This document shows, piece by piece, positions 56,335-64,000 of a stretch of 64,000 bases of DNA (positions within the stretch are counted from its first letter, which is position 1; every line of letters starts with the position of its first letter). Made by a program: the position numbers and the translations under genes. The notes under the pieces were generated by a model, which saw nothing but the letters and a program-made list of their open reading frames with translations, was not told where the DNA came from and ran no database searches. Source of the stretch: Parachitinimonas caeni. Its GTDB lineage: Bacteria > Pseudomonadota > Gammaproteobacteria > Burkholderiales > Chitinimonadaceae. The stretch covers positions 248,001 through 312,000 of the forward strand of contig NZ_JARRAF010000001.1 in NCBI RefSeq assembly GCF_030129945.1, read 5' to 3'.

Positions 56335-56760
56335 TTACCTGACGCTCACGGCAACGTCAATGTTGCCGCGCGTGGCATGCGAATAGGGGCAGACCTGGGT
56401 ATGAGCTGTTTCGGTCAGTGCTTCGGCCACCGAGCGTTCCAGTCCTGGCAACGAGACTTCCAGTGCCACGGTCAGGCCAAAGCCGCCGGCTGCGCGCGGG
56501 CCTACGCCAACGGTGGCGGTTACGGCTGATTGATCAATCTTGATGCCCTGGCTACGTGCTACGTGGCGGATCGCCGACTCAAAACAGGCAGCGTAACCGG
56601 CTGCAAACAGCTGTTCGGGGTTGGTGGCTTCGCCGCCAGGACCGCCCAGCGCCTTGGGCAGGGCCAGACGTACGTCCAGATTGCCGTCGTTAGACTTGAT
56701 CGAGCCTTCGCGGCCGCCGGTTGCGGTGACTTGTGCGGTGTAGAGAACTTGTACGGACAT
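56335..56760 (-). CDS. ohr: Organic hydroperoxide resistance protein
   Basis: 141-residue thiol peroxidase of the Ohr/OsmC family that reduces organic peroxides using lipoyl groups. The two catalytic cysteines are in GYAACFESA (about 59) and VCPYSHATRGNIDV (about 124). GLFAAGYAA-type context (EQLFAAGYAACF) and NPEQL are diagnostic for Ohr rather than OsmC. First gene of the ohr-ohrR unit. Confidence 0.97.
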   Translation of the reverse strand: MSVQVLYTAQVTATGGREGSIKSNDGNLDVRLALPKALGGPGGEATNPEQLFAAGYAACFESAIRHVARSQGIKIDQSAVTATVGVGPRAAGGFGLTVALEVSLPGLERSVAEALTETAHTQVCPYSHATRGNIDVAVSVR

Positions 56761-56808
56761 GATGTGCTCCTTGTTGGTGACTGCGTTGCGATGGATGAAT
56801 AGTAGCTA

Positions 56809-56836
56809 ACAAATAAATTGTGTGCAATATATTTGT
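56809..56836. promoter_or_regulatory. OhrR operator-like inverted repeat
   Basis: ACAAATAAATTG-TGTG-CAATATATTTGT: 12-bp arms match at 11 positions. It is AT-rich within a GC-rich genome, about 50 bp upstream of ohr, as expected for OhrR repression. Confidence 0.8.
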
Positions 56837-57311
56837 GAAAAATATTTCTCGGGAGGGGCGTGATTTCCGTGTGGTCGTGGCTTTCGGTAAAGTGTAGGGC
56901 CCGGTTGCGCGGTACCTGATCGGCCCTTTGGCTGATGGCTTGGCCTGTGGCTGAGTCCGTCATGGGGCATGGATTTTCCTTTGATCCGGCGTGATTTTGC
57001 TGTGAATGGAATGCCCGCTGCGCCGGGCCGGAAGGAGAACCCGGCGTGAAAAATTGGAAATTCATGGGCTTACCTTTGGGCAACTTGGCAAATTTTTCCT
57101 ACAACGAAGAGTGTTGCCAGTCCTGATCCGGTTTGATGCCGCAAGCCGGTGCCTAGGTAACCCCGTGCACGTTTGGGATGACTGGATTTCTCAGGTTCTT
57201 GTAGACGTTCTGCCTTGCGGGCGCCGTGCAGCGTGCCGGCGACGTGCAGTGCTGTCCTGGCGAGCCTGATCTACCAACAAGAAGCCATTAACTGCTTCGA
57301 GGTCGTAACGC
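56837..57311. other. Intergenic region between ohr and algR-like gene
   Basis: About 475 bp holding the promoters of two divergent genes. No open frame with family character was seen; the short frame around 57006-57269 is arginine/cysteine-rich noise. No repeat copy or RNA gene was recognised. Confidence 0.45.
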
Positions 57312-58082
57312 ATGAATGGGCCGCTCCGACTTTTGCTGGTTGATGATGAACAGCCGGCGTTGAATCGTCTTCAAGATGTGCTGGCAGATTGTGCTGCCGA
57401 GGTACCCCATCAGGTGGTGGCCTGTGCATCGAATGCCTGGGAGGCACTGGAATGGCTGAGTGGGCATCGTGCTGACATTGCTTTGCTGGATATCAACATG
57501 CCCGGGATGAGCGGCCTGGAACTGGCCCGCCATTTCACCCGCCTGACCCACCCCCCGGCCGTGATCTTCACAACCGCCTACGATCAACACGCGATTGAAG
57601 CGTTCGAGGTCCATGCGGTGGACTATTTGCTGAAGCCGATCCGACAGGAGCGGCTGACCGCTGCGTTGCAGCGGGCGCATCGTTTGCTGCCGCCGGTAGC
57701 CGAGGCTTTGGCACGGGTTGATAGCAAGGCCCGGCAGTATCTGAGCGTGTCAGAGCGCGGGCGTGTGCGGCTGATCCCGGTGGCGCAGGTCTGCTATCTG
57801 AAAGCCGAGCTGAAATATGTGACGGTGCGGACCGCCGATGCCGAATATTTGCTGGAAGAGTCGCTGACGCATCTGGAAGCCGAGTTTGGTGACAAACTGG
57901 TGCGTATTCACCGCAATTGTCTGGTGGCGCGCTCGGCGTTGGTGGGTTTTGAGAAGGCCGTCGGGGTGGATGGCGAAGTGCACTGGCATGCCATCCTCAA
58001 GAACTTGCCCGACAAGCTGGCGGTGAGCCGCCGCCAGCAGCATGTGATCCGTGAAATCAAGAAAGGTGAGGCGGCGCTGTAG
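57312..58082 (+). CDS. algR: LytTR-type response regulator (AlgR-like)
   Basis: 256 residues: receiver (LLLVDDEQPALNRL, Asp60 in LLDINMPGMSG, Lys in DYLLKPI) and a C-terminal LytTR DNA-binding domain (about 145-250, ICYLKAE-like VCYLKAELKYVTVRT and RIHRNCLVA). In AlgZ/AlgR systems the kinase gene is adjacent; here the best candidate is at 5957. The 3' end overlaps the convergent hydrolase gene by 26 bp. Confidence 0.93.
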   Translation: MNGPLRLLLVDDEQPALNRLQDVLADCAAEVPHQVVACASNAWEALEWLSGHRADIALLDINMPGMSGLELARHFTRLTHPPAVIFTTAYDQHAIEAFEVHAVDYLLKPIRQERLTAALQRAHRLLPPVAEALARVDSKARQYLSVSERGRVRLIPVAQVCYLKAELKYVTVRTADAEYLLEESLTHLEAEFGDKLVRIHRNCLVARSALVGFEKAVGVDGEVHWHAILKNLPDKLAVSRRQQHVIREIKKGEAAL

Positions 58083-59025
58083 CCGACCGATTGGGCGTTG
58101 CCGGCAGGTTCTGCAGGAAGCGCCTGAAGCGGCGGGCTGCTTCGGCAGGTTGTTCCACCATTGGCAAATGTCCGCAGTCTGGAATGACTTCCACCACGCT
58201 CTGGCGAATGCCTGCCTGGAACAGCGGAATGCTGGAGGGATCGACCACCTTGTCGCGGTCCCCCCACATGATCAGGGTGGGCACAGTGATTCGCGACAGC
58301 CGGTTCTCCAGCCAGTCGCGTGGCCCGAAGATTTCTTCGAAAATTCTGGCCTGTCCATCCCGCATTTTCATTTGCCGCTCGGCATAGTGTTCGCGCATGA
58401 ACCCCGGTATGAACGGCTCCACGTGAAACACCAGCTGGAAGATTTTATCAACGTCTTCCCGCTTGCTGACCAGCAGCAGATTCTTGCCTGCCATTGCCGA
58501 GTGATAAAACGGGCTCTTCACCGGCATATCCACCCCGGCTGCATCAAACAGGCCAAGGCTGCTGAGCTGGTCGGGATACCTGACCGCAAACTCTGCTGCG
58601 ATATAGCCGCCCATCGAGTTGCCGACCAGATGAAAGCGTTGTATGCCCAGCTTATCGACCAGGGCTTTGAGCCGCGCCACTTGTGACTGCAGGCCGTAAT
58701 GCTGAGTCGGCTGATAACCGGTTGCGCCAAAGCCGGGCAGATCGGGAGCAATGATCCGGTAGTCGTGATCCAGCTGACGGGCAAAGCGCGTCCAGTTATC
58801 GGCATCGGCGCCAAAGCCATGCAATAGCAGCAAAACGGGTTTGTCTGAAGCCTCGTTGTCGAGGTAATGCACCACATGGCCGTCCACTTCGATCTGCTTG
58901 GGGTGCAGATCAGACAGCCAGCGCTCAGTTCCAATGGCCAGATCGGCCCAGTGCGGTCGGCTGGCCACCGCTCCACAACCCAGCATCGCGGCCATCACCA
59001 GCGTAATCAGCAAGCTTTTTTTCAT
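58057..59025 (-). CDS. Alpha/beta hydrolase, probable lipoprotein
   Basis: 322 residues. The N-terminus (MKKSLLITLVMAAMLGCGAVA) is a signal with a likely lipobox cysteine at about 17. The hydrolase fold has LLLHGFGADADNW (oxyanion), nucleophile elbow GNSMGG, Asp in WGDRDKVV and His in CGHLPMVEQP, so the triad is complete. The substrate, lipase or esterase-like, is unknown. The C-terminal coding end overlaps algR on the opposite strand. Confidence 0.9.
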   Translation of the reverse strand: MKKSLLITLVMAAMLGCGAVASRPHWADLAIGTERWLSDLHPKQIEVDGHVVHYLDNEASDKPVLLLLHGFGADADNWTRFARQLDHDYRIIAPDLPGFGATGYQPTQHYGLQSQVARLKALVDKLGIQRFHLVGNSMGGYIAAEFAVRYPDQLSSLGLFDAAGVDMPVKSPFYHSAMAGKNLLLVSKREDVDKIFQLVFHVEPFIPGFMREHYAERQMKMRDGQARIFEEIFGPRDWLENRLSRITVPTLIMWGDRDKVVDPSSIPLFQAGIRQSVVEVIPDCGHLPMVEQPAEAARRFRRFLQNLPATPNRSATAPPHLS

Positions 59026-59191
59026 GGCACTCCCTCAGGTAGGCGGTCTATTGTAGGCGCTGTTGGTGATGTGTATGCGCTTGTTCCGTCATCAGCGCTT
59101 GGGCTTCACCCTCCTGGCCCGCGCTGTCGCACAATGGCGCCTGCAGAGCCTAATCGCCTGATCATTTACTTACATAAGGAATCCAGCCTTC

Positions 59192-60139
59192 ATGGAGCGC
59201 TACACCCTCCCTGCCAGTGACGGTATCTCGCTGGCTGCATATCGTTGGTTGCCGGTGGGGGACTGCCAACGGGTGTTGCAAATATCACACGGCATGGCTG
59301 AGCACATGGCGCGTTATGACCGATTAGCCCGTCAGCTGAACGCGCATGGCATTGCCGTCTATGGCCACGACCACCGTGGACATGGGCAAACCGCACCCGC
59401 TGGCACGCTGGGAGACTTCGGTCCCAAGGCTGACTGGGGGCAGGTCGTGGCGGATGTACTGCAGGTGGCGGGTTATGCCCGTCAGCAGCATCCCAATCGG
59501 CCCATCATCCTGCTCGGCCACAGCATGGGTAGCTTCATTGCCCGTGCGGCCTTGCAACGGGCGCCAACGGCTTACGCCGGTGCGGTGGTTTCTGCCACCG
59601 GCTTCCGTCAGGCGCCGTTTGCCCGGCTGATGAGTCATCTGGCGTCCTGGGTCGGACGGCGTCGTGGAGAGGACAAACCGAGCACTTTTCTCAGCAAGCT
59701 TGCCTTTGGCAGTTTCAACTTGCGCTTTCTGCCCAATCGCACCGCTTTTGACTGGCTGTCGCGGGATGCGGCGGAAGTGGATCGCTATATTGCCGATCCG
59801 CTATGTGGCTTCGATTGCTCACCCCGCTTGTGGTATCAGCTGCTGACAGGCATTGCTGCGTTGGAGCAGGATGAAAAGCGACCCGGTGTGCTGCCGCCAG
59901 CCATGCCTTTATGGTTGATTGCCGGCACTCACGATCCGGTCAGTTTGGGTGGGCTGGGGATGCGTCAGCTGGCGCAGCGCTACCAGCAAGCCGGTGCCGG
60001 GCAGGTGAGTGTCAGCCTGTATCCGGCGGGGCGCCACGAACTATTCAACGACAACAATCGTGATGAGGTAAGTGCCGACCTGCTGCGCTGGCTGACGACC
60101 TACTGGCCAAAAGAAGCGGAAAAAGCTGCGGGGGAATAA
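59192..60139 (+). CDS. Alpha/beta hydrolase, monoacylglycerol-lipase-like
   Basis: 315-residue cytoplasmic Hydrolase_4-type protein. ISHGMAEHMARYD (oxyanion hole with HGMAEH), GHDHRGHGQT, nucleophile GHSMGSF, Asp in THDPVS and His in GRHELFND complete the triad, all as in bacterial monoacylglycerol lipases or lysophospholipases. No signal peptide. Divergent from the lipoprotein hydrolase and followed by a small repeat element. Confidence 0.92.
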   Translation: MERYTLPASDGISLAAYRWLPVGDCQRVLQISHGMAEHMARYDRLARQLNAHGIAVYGHDHRGHGQTAPAGTLGDFGPKADWGQVVADVLQVAGYARQQHPNRPIILLGHSMGSFIARAALQRAPTAYAGAVVSATGFRQAPFARLMSHLASWVGRRRGEDKPSTFLSKLAFGSFNLRFLPNRTAFDWLSRDAAEVDRYIADPLCGFDCSPRLWYQLLTGIAALEQDEKRPGVLPPAMPLWLIAGTHDPVSLGGLGMRQLAQRYQQAGAGQVSVSLYPAGRHELFNDNNRDEVSADLLRWLTTYWPKEAEKAAGE

Positions 60140-60145
60140 ATGCGG

Positions 60146-60190
60146 ATTCTGTTGACGTGGTGCACCTGAAAACAAAACGTCAGCAGAGCC
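60146..60190. repeat. Minimal repeat element, copy E (about 45 bp)
   Basis: TCTGTTGACG at the left and AAAACGTCAGCAGAGCC at the right are the two family termini brought together with only about 20 bp between them. It would fold into one short hairpin. Confidence 0.65.
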
Positions 60191-60200
60191 AGAAAGAACA

Positions 60201-60231
60201 AAGCCCTTGCAGCGCAGGGCGGCAAGGGCTT
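60201..60231 (-). terminator. Terminator-type hairpin after dgkA
   Basis: AAGCCCTTGC / GCAAGGGCTT, a 10-bp stem; on the minus strand it is followed by TGTTCTTT, suitable for ending the dgkA transcript. Confidence 0.65.
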
Positions 60232-60313
60232 CGTAAGTGGGCCGGTGGGAATTCTGGTTCGGCGTGTCGAGGGATGATGGGACACCCCCGGCAGTTGAAC
60301 CTCGCAATCGAAC

Positions 60314-60700
60314 TCAGAACGGCCGTACGTAGTGGCTGTACAGACACAGCAACCAAGTGATGCTCAGGCTGGTCAGGCCCACCATCTGGGCCGCAGAGCC
60401 AAGATCTTTGGCGCGCTTGGCAAGCGGGTGGCGTTCAAGCGAGGTGTGATCGACAGCGGCTTCGATCGCAGAGTTGAACAGCTCAATAACCAGCGTCATC
60501 AGATGGCTGGCAATCAGAATGGCCTTGCTCCAGATGGGCAGCCCCAGCCCGATTGCAACGCCAATGCCGACCACCGCCAGCAAAGCCACCTGCCGGAAAG
60601 CCGCCTCGTTCTGCCAGGCAGCGGACAAACCCGCCAGCGAATAGCCCGTGGCATTGATGATGCGCTGCAAGCCAGACTTGCCTTTGAACGGACTTTCCAT
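60314..60700 (-). CDS. dgkA: Diacylglycerol kinase (prokaryotic)
   Basis: 128-residue integral membrane kinase that phosphorylates diacylglycerol for lipid recycling. Three membrane helices, with the catalytic motifs NEAAFRQ and ELFNSAIEAAVDHTS visible. ATG 60700 follows a GGGGGTAGG ribosome site; it is two bases after the stop of the upstream membrane-protein gene, so both are co-expressed. Confidence 0.96.
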   Translation of the reverse strand: MESPFKGKSGLQRIINATGYSLAGLSAAWQNEAAFRQVALLAVVGIGVAIGLGLPIWSKAILIASHLMTLVIELFNSAIEAAVDHTSLERHPLAKRAKDLGSAAQMVGLTSLSITWLLCLYSHYVRPF

Positions 60701-60702
60701 GC

Positions 60703-61461
60703 CTACCCCCTGCGGATCTGACCGATATCGCGCCAGGCGGTATAGGTTGCGCACCAGAGCACGGGTGTCAGAACCAGCCAGCCAAGCATCAGCGGGATCG
60801 AGGCGGCGATAGCCAGGATGGTGACCACCAGGCCGAATACCGTCAGTGGCAGCCAGTTTTTCAGCCCGATGATCAGCGAGTGCCGTAGTGCCTCGATCGG
60901 ATTCATATTGTCGAAAATCACCATGCAGGGGGCCAGCCAGCCGGCGAGGCCAACCAGCAACAGCCCGGTCATCACAACCAGCAGCTCGACCATGACAAAA
61001 ATGATGGTCTTCGTCGTATCAAACTGACTCCAGACATTTGCCCCCTGGTCGGCCATCAAGGCAGTGATCAGGCTGCTGCCCAGTATGATCACGGCGAGGA
61101 TGACGGCAACGACGATGACCAGAATGGTGAACCCGAGGGTCAAGGCGCCAAGTGCCAGCAGACTGCCAAATTGCGGTGACTGGAATCCTTTGAACAGGTG
61201 GTTGACTTCCAGTGGTCGGCCCTCCTCCTGATCACGGCAACCCAGCATCATGCCTGCGGCAATGGCCGGCGCGACCAGATAAACCACTAAACTCAGGCCA
61301 ACCAGCGAGATGGCAAAGTAAGCCACACCGTAGAGGACGGCGATGCCGATCCAGACGCCGATATTGCGGCTGAACAAGGTGAATCCATCCGTCAGCCACT
61401 TCCAGCCAGCATCAGCACCGGCTACGTGGTAGTGGACCTTGCCACCAGAATCTTGTTGCAT
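60703..61461 (-). CDS. BPSS1780-family membrane protein
   Basis: 252-residue protein with about six hydrophobic segments and a short cytoplasmic N-terminus (KVHYHVAGADAGWKWLTDGF). The central loops EVNHLFKGFQ and NMNPIEALRHSLIIGLKNW recur in BPSS1780-type proteins of betaproteobacteria. Function unknown. Operon partner of dgkA, which suggests a connection to membrane lipids, but this is inferred from position only. Confidence 0.87.
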   Translation of the reverse strand: MQQDSGGKVHYHVAGADAGWKWLTDGFTLFSRNIGVWIGIAVLYGVAYFAISLVGLSLVVYLVAPAIAAGMMLGCRDQEEGRPLEVNHLFKGFQSPQFGSLLALGALTLGFTILVIVVAVILAVIILGSSLITALMADQGANVWSQFDTTKTIIFVMVELLVVMTGLLLVGLAGWLAPCMVIFDNMNPIEALRHSLIIGLKNWLPLTVFGLVVTILAIAASIPLMLGWLVLTPVLWCATYTAWRDIGQIRRG

Positions 61462-61700
61462 GGGTATCTCCGTTTTTATTAAGTCGGTGTCCTCAGTTTA
61501 CTTGAGACCGTCTGACGGGCAAGTCAAGTTCGGTTGACATCAACAGAGCCCAGGACTATCGGGCCGAAAGAGAGATGACAATGCCGCCCAGGGGCTGCGG
61601 TGAACCTCGGGGGACGGCATGCGTGAACAGTTGATTGGGGGCAGGAGCAGGCAAGAGGCGATGATGCAGACGAGCGGGAGGCCCATCCCGCCCGGCTGGC
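61462..61700. other. Intergenic region with a faint repeat remnant
   Basis: The stretch GTTGACATCAACAGAGCC at 61533-61550 resembles the termini of the repeat family, but no second end is found. Promoter of the membrane-protein/dgkA operon should lie here. Confidence 0.35.
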
Positions 61701-63089
61701 TTAAACAACCTCCTCCACCCAAAGCAGAGCTTCGATCTGAGCGCGGTTGACTTCCAGCTGGCTGACGCCGCAGGCAGCGTAAAGCGCCGGATCTTCAGGC
61801 AGATCACCGTCTTCGCTTTGCAGGGCTAGCTTCAGTAAATTGCCGAAGGGGCCGCCGTGGTCGATCAGTGCCTGATTGATGGCCGCCGGCAGGCTGAGTT
61901 TTTCCAGGATCGAGGGCAGGGGTTTCTTCAGCAAGGCGTCGAGCATGGAAAACATGCCTGTCGTGAACAGCTGGTCGATATCGCCCCCTTTGAAGGTCTT
62001 GCGACCCAGTGTTTCCATGATGCGACCCCGGATCAGTGCCGTTTCCAGCAGTGCCGAGTGGCTGGATTCATGCTGCTGGTCATGGCTGAACATCAGCAGG
62101 CTGAGCCAGCGATACAGCTTCTGGTGGCCGAGCACCACCAGCGCCCGCTCCAGCGAATCCACCTTGGTCATCAGGCCGCCGCCGGGCGAGTTTACATACC
62201 GCAGCAGCTTGAAGGTCAGCATCGGGTCGTACTTCATGGCGTTGGCGATGATGGGCGTTTCCGCCTCGGCCCGTACCAGATTCAACACCTCCAGCAGGCG
62301 CAGATAATTGGCGTCGATGGCGGCATCTTCCTGATACTCGCGATAACGCAGGTAGCTGCCTTGTAGATAATGAATCTGCAACTGGCGGCACACCTGCAGC
62401 TCTTCAAAGAAATGAATATCACCGACCACGACTTCCGACTCCGGCGCGGCCTGTCCCAATGCCGAGATCGCGCCTGACAGCTCCTGCACATCCTTGCCGG
62501 CAATGCTGAGCTTCAGATAGTCCGCCAACGGGAATAACGAGATCAGCTCCGGTTTGATCGGGAACTGATCAAAACCAATCTGAAACCCGACCTGCTTGAG
62601 CGCCTGCAGCTTTTCAAAGTGTTCCAGCGGGTTGGTGAAGAACTCTTCGTCGTAGCGCAACATCAGCACAAATTGGGCCTTGGAGAGCAGCTTGAACAAG
62701 GGGCTGTCGAGCGCCCAGACCGAAATATTCAGAAAGATCCGCTTCTGGCCAAACGGCTTGGTGGCTTCATCTGCCAGGAAATTGCGCAACAGCACCTCGT
62801 CGTACAGCTTCGACACATTGTGGGTGACATGCACTTTGCGTTTGAGCACGCTCTCGCGCAGACGGAAGTCGTAACCGATAACGTTCAAGTCGCGGTCTAG
62901 CACGATTTCACGCTGCAGCATCCTTTCCTCGGCCAGGGCCGCGCTAGGCTTGGCCGTTGCAGGTGGCGCTGCGGCCGCCGCTGGCGTGGCTTGAGGTGGC
63001 GCAGGTGCCGGACGTGCTGGCGTGGGGGGCGGACTGGGCGGCGCAGGTTTATCGCCTCCACCAAGCAATTTCTTCAGGAAGTCCAGCAT
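61701..63089 (-). CDS. HDOD-domain protein with degenerate EAL domain
   Basis: 462 residues. After a short amphipathic start (MLDFLKKLLGGG) comes a 40-residue Pro/Ala linker, a degenerate EAL-type domain (about 60-255; EIVLDRDLNVIGYDFRLR, no EAL signature) and a C-terminal HDOD domain (about 255-460; AMKYDPMLTFKLLRYVNSP). This YuxH-like architecture acts in cyclic-di-GMP or stress signalling without enzymatic activity. ATG 63089 is chosen over 63152. Monocistronic. Confidence 0.9.
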   Translation of the reverse strand: MLDFLKKLLGGGDKPAPPSPPPTPARPAPAPPQATPAAAAAPPATAKPSAALAEERMLQREIVLDRDLNVIGYDFRLRESVLKRKVHVTHNVSKLYDEVLLRNFLADEATKPFGQKRIFLNISVWALDSPLFKLLSKAQFVLMLRYDEEFFTNPLEHFEKLQALKQVGFQIGFDQFPIKPELISLFPLADYLKLSIAGKDVQELSGAISALGQAAPESEVVVGDIHFFEELQVCRQLQIHYLQGSYLRYREYQEDAAIDANYLRLLEVLNLVRAEAETPIIANAMKYDPMLTFKLLRYVNSPGGGLMTKVDSLERALVVLGHQKLYRWLSLLMFSHDQQHESSHSALLETALIRGRIMETLGRKTFKGGDIDQLFTTGMFSMLDALLKKPLPSILEKLSLPAAINQALIDHGGPFGNLLKLALQSEDGDLPEDPALYAACGVSQLEVNRAQIEALLWVEEVV

Positions 63090-63181
63090 GTTGGCTACTC
63101 GCAGACGCAATGATCTCATCTTGCAGAATAGCCGAGCCCCGGCAAAACCCAAGGCAGACGGCGTAGCGTGCCTCCCAAAAG

Positions 63182-63208
63182 CAAACGCCCTGCATGGCAG
63201 GGCGTTTG
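63182..63208 (-). terminator. Terminator of purC
   Basis: CAAACGCCCTGC-ATG-GCAGGGCGTTTG, a 12-bp perfect stem 18 bp after the purC stop; followed on the minus strand by CTTTTGGG. Confidence 0.8.
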
Positions 63209-63225
63209 GAGGAGTGGCCGTCGGG

Positions 63226-64000
63226 TTAGCCAGTCAACCGTTCCAGCGCTTCGCGGTATTTGTCGGCGGTACGGGCCGCGACATCGGCTGGCACCGTGGG
63301 GGCCGGTGGCTGCTTGTTCCAGCCGGTGGATTCCAGCCAGTCCCTTACAAACTGCTTGTCGAAGCTGGGGGGGCTGATGCCTTCCCGGTAGCTGTCGGCC
63401 GGCCAGAAACGCGAGGAATCCGGCGTCAGGGCTTCATCCATCAAGGTCAGATTGCCCTCGGCATCCAGACCGAATTCAAATTTGGTGTCGGCAATGATGA
63501 TGCCACGGCTGGCGGCATATTCGCTGGCGGCCTGGTACAGGCGAATCGCGGTATCGCGAACCTTGGCAGCCAGCTCGGCACCGATTTTGCCGGTCAGCTC
63601 GTCAAACGAGATGTTCTCATCGTGGTCGCCCACCGCCGCCTTGGTGGAGGGGGTGAAGATCGGCTCAGGCAGCTTCGACGCTTCTTTAAGACCTGCAGGC
63701 AGGGCAATGCCGCAGATGGCGCCAGTCTTTTGATAATCCTTCCAGCCCGAACCGGCGATATAGCCGCGCACGATGGCTTCAACCGGCACCGGCTTGAGCC
63801 GTTTGGCCACTACAGCACGCCCGGCTACCTGGGGCAGATCGGCGGCGGAGACAAAATCTTCGGGCTTTTCGCCGGTCAGGTGGTTGGGCACCACGCTGGC
63901 CAGTTTGGCAAACCAGAAGTTCGAAATGGCTGTCAGCAGCTTGCCTTTGTCGGGGATCGGCTCTGTCAGGATCACATCGAAGGCGGACAGGCGGTCGGTG
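63226..64000 (-). CDS. purC: SAICAR synthetase (partial, N-terminus cut off)
   Basis: Purine-synthesis enzyme that ligates CAIR and aspartate. The frame is open to the window edge; the first visible residues, [20 protein letters not shown], are an internal conserved motif, so about 35-40 N-terminal residues are missing. Further motifs: [51 protein letters not shown]. The 295-residue long form, typical of this branch, is implied. Confidence 0.96.
   Translation of the reverse strand, partial: TDRLSAFDVILTEPIPDKGKLLTAISNFWFAKLASVVPNHLTGEKPEDFVSAADLPQVAGRAVVAKRLKPVPVEAIVRGYIAGSGWKDYQKTGAICGIALPAGLKEASKLPEPIFTPSTKAAVGDHDENISFDELTGKIGAELAAKVRDTAIRLYQAASEYAASRGIIIADTKFEFGLDAEGNLTLMDEALTPDSSRFWPADSYREGISPPSFDKQFVRDWLESTGWNKQPPAPTVPADVAARTADKYREALERLTG

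Noticed and set aside
57006-57269. 87-residue frame between ohr and algR
   Set aside because: Arg/Cys-rich, no ribosome site, no family; probably noise.
61533-61550. GTTGACATCAACAGAGCC as a full repeat copy
   Set aside because: Only one short terminus is recognisable, so it is noted as a remnant and not counted as a copy.

Overview
This 64 kb window comes from the chromosome of a betaproteobacterium. Indicators are the rsmB-DUF4390-ntrY-ntrX string, the nadD-rsfS-rlmH-maf string, a BPSS1780-type membrane protein, a BetR-type regulator, DUF4124 proteins and an AlgZ/AlgR-type LytS/LytTR pair. Gene content and the repeated intergenic elements would fit Neisseriales (Chitinimonas/Chromobacterium-like), but the genus cannot be settled from sequence reading. 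The window is gene-dense, has no rRNA, tRNA, CRISPR array or intact insertion sequence that I could find, and is cut at both ends inside genes (pntB on the left, purC on the right).

Layout: 1-2.7 kb, pntA1-pntA2-pntB transhydrogenase operon with a leader holding a perfect 36-bp palindrome. 3.2-11 kb, comM, a TIP30-like reductase, a LytS-type kinase (algZ-like), a SEC-C protein, and the translationally coupled rlhA-iaaA pair. 11-20 kb, a SWIM/SNF2 helicase, a lipoprotein, a secreted NHL-propeller/M23 fusion, a secreted BPL_N-type amidotransferase-fold protein and a secreted beta-helix protein. 19.8-23.5 kb, an accessory island: a MerR/TipAS regulator with its own operator, then a single-chain Dcm-like cytosine methyltransferase fused to an HNH nuclease and coupled to a small unknown gene. 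23.5-34.9 kb, housekeeping: thiC behind a TPP riboswitch, a Pcm-like methyltransferase, two rhodaneses, a SelW-like protein, rsmB-DUF4390-ntrYX, mtgA and aroE.

35-40.3 kb is a nitrogen-control block. glnA has an NtrC-type enhancer and a correctly spaced sigma-54 promoter, and ntrB-ntrC lie just downstream. NtrC has all motifs needed for sigma-54 activation, whereas the NtrX 4 kb upstream has lost them. 40.4-42.3 kb holds the most unusual locus: a three-gene coupled operon encoding a BetR-like regulator with a pseudo-receiver, a 62-residue peptide with a double-glycine secretion leader, and a LuxR-type protein with an autoinducer-binding domain but a degraded DNA-binding end. This looks like an undescribed cell-cell communication or peptide-secretion module; its transporter is not in the window.

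42.8-64 kb: a STAS protein, ampG-xth, pyrE, the nadD-rsfS-rlmH-maf operon, a chemoreceptor, proA, an M16 protease, ohrR/ohr with a clear operator, the algR-like regulator (51 kb away from its likely kinase), two alpha/beta hydrolases, dgkA, an HDOD protein and purC. A family of terminal-inverted-repeat elements (at about 5.7, 17.4, 36.7, 42.6 and 60.1 kb) is scattered through intergenic spaces.
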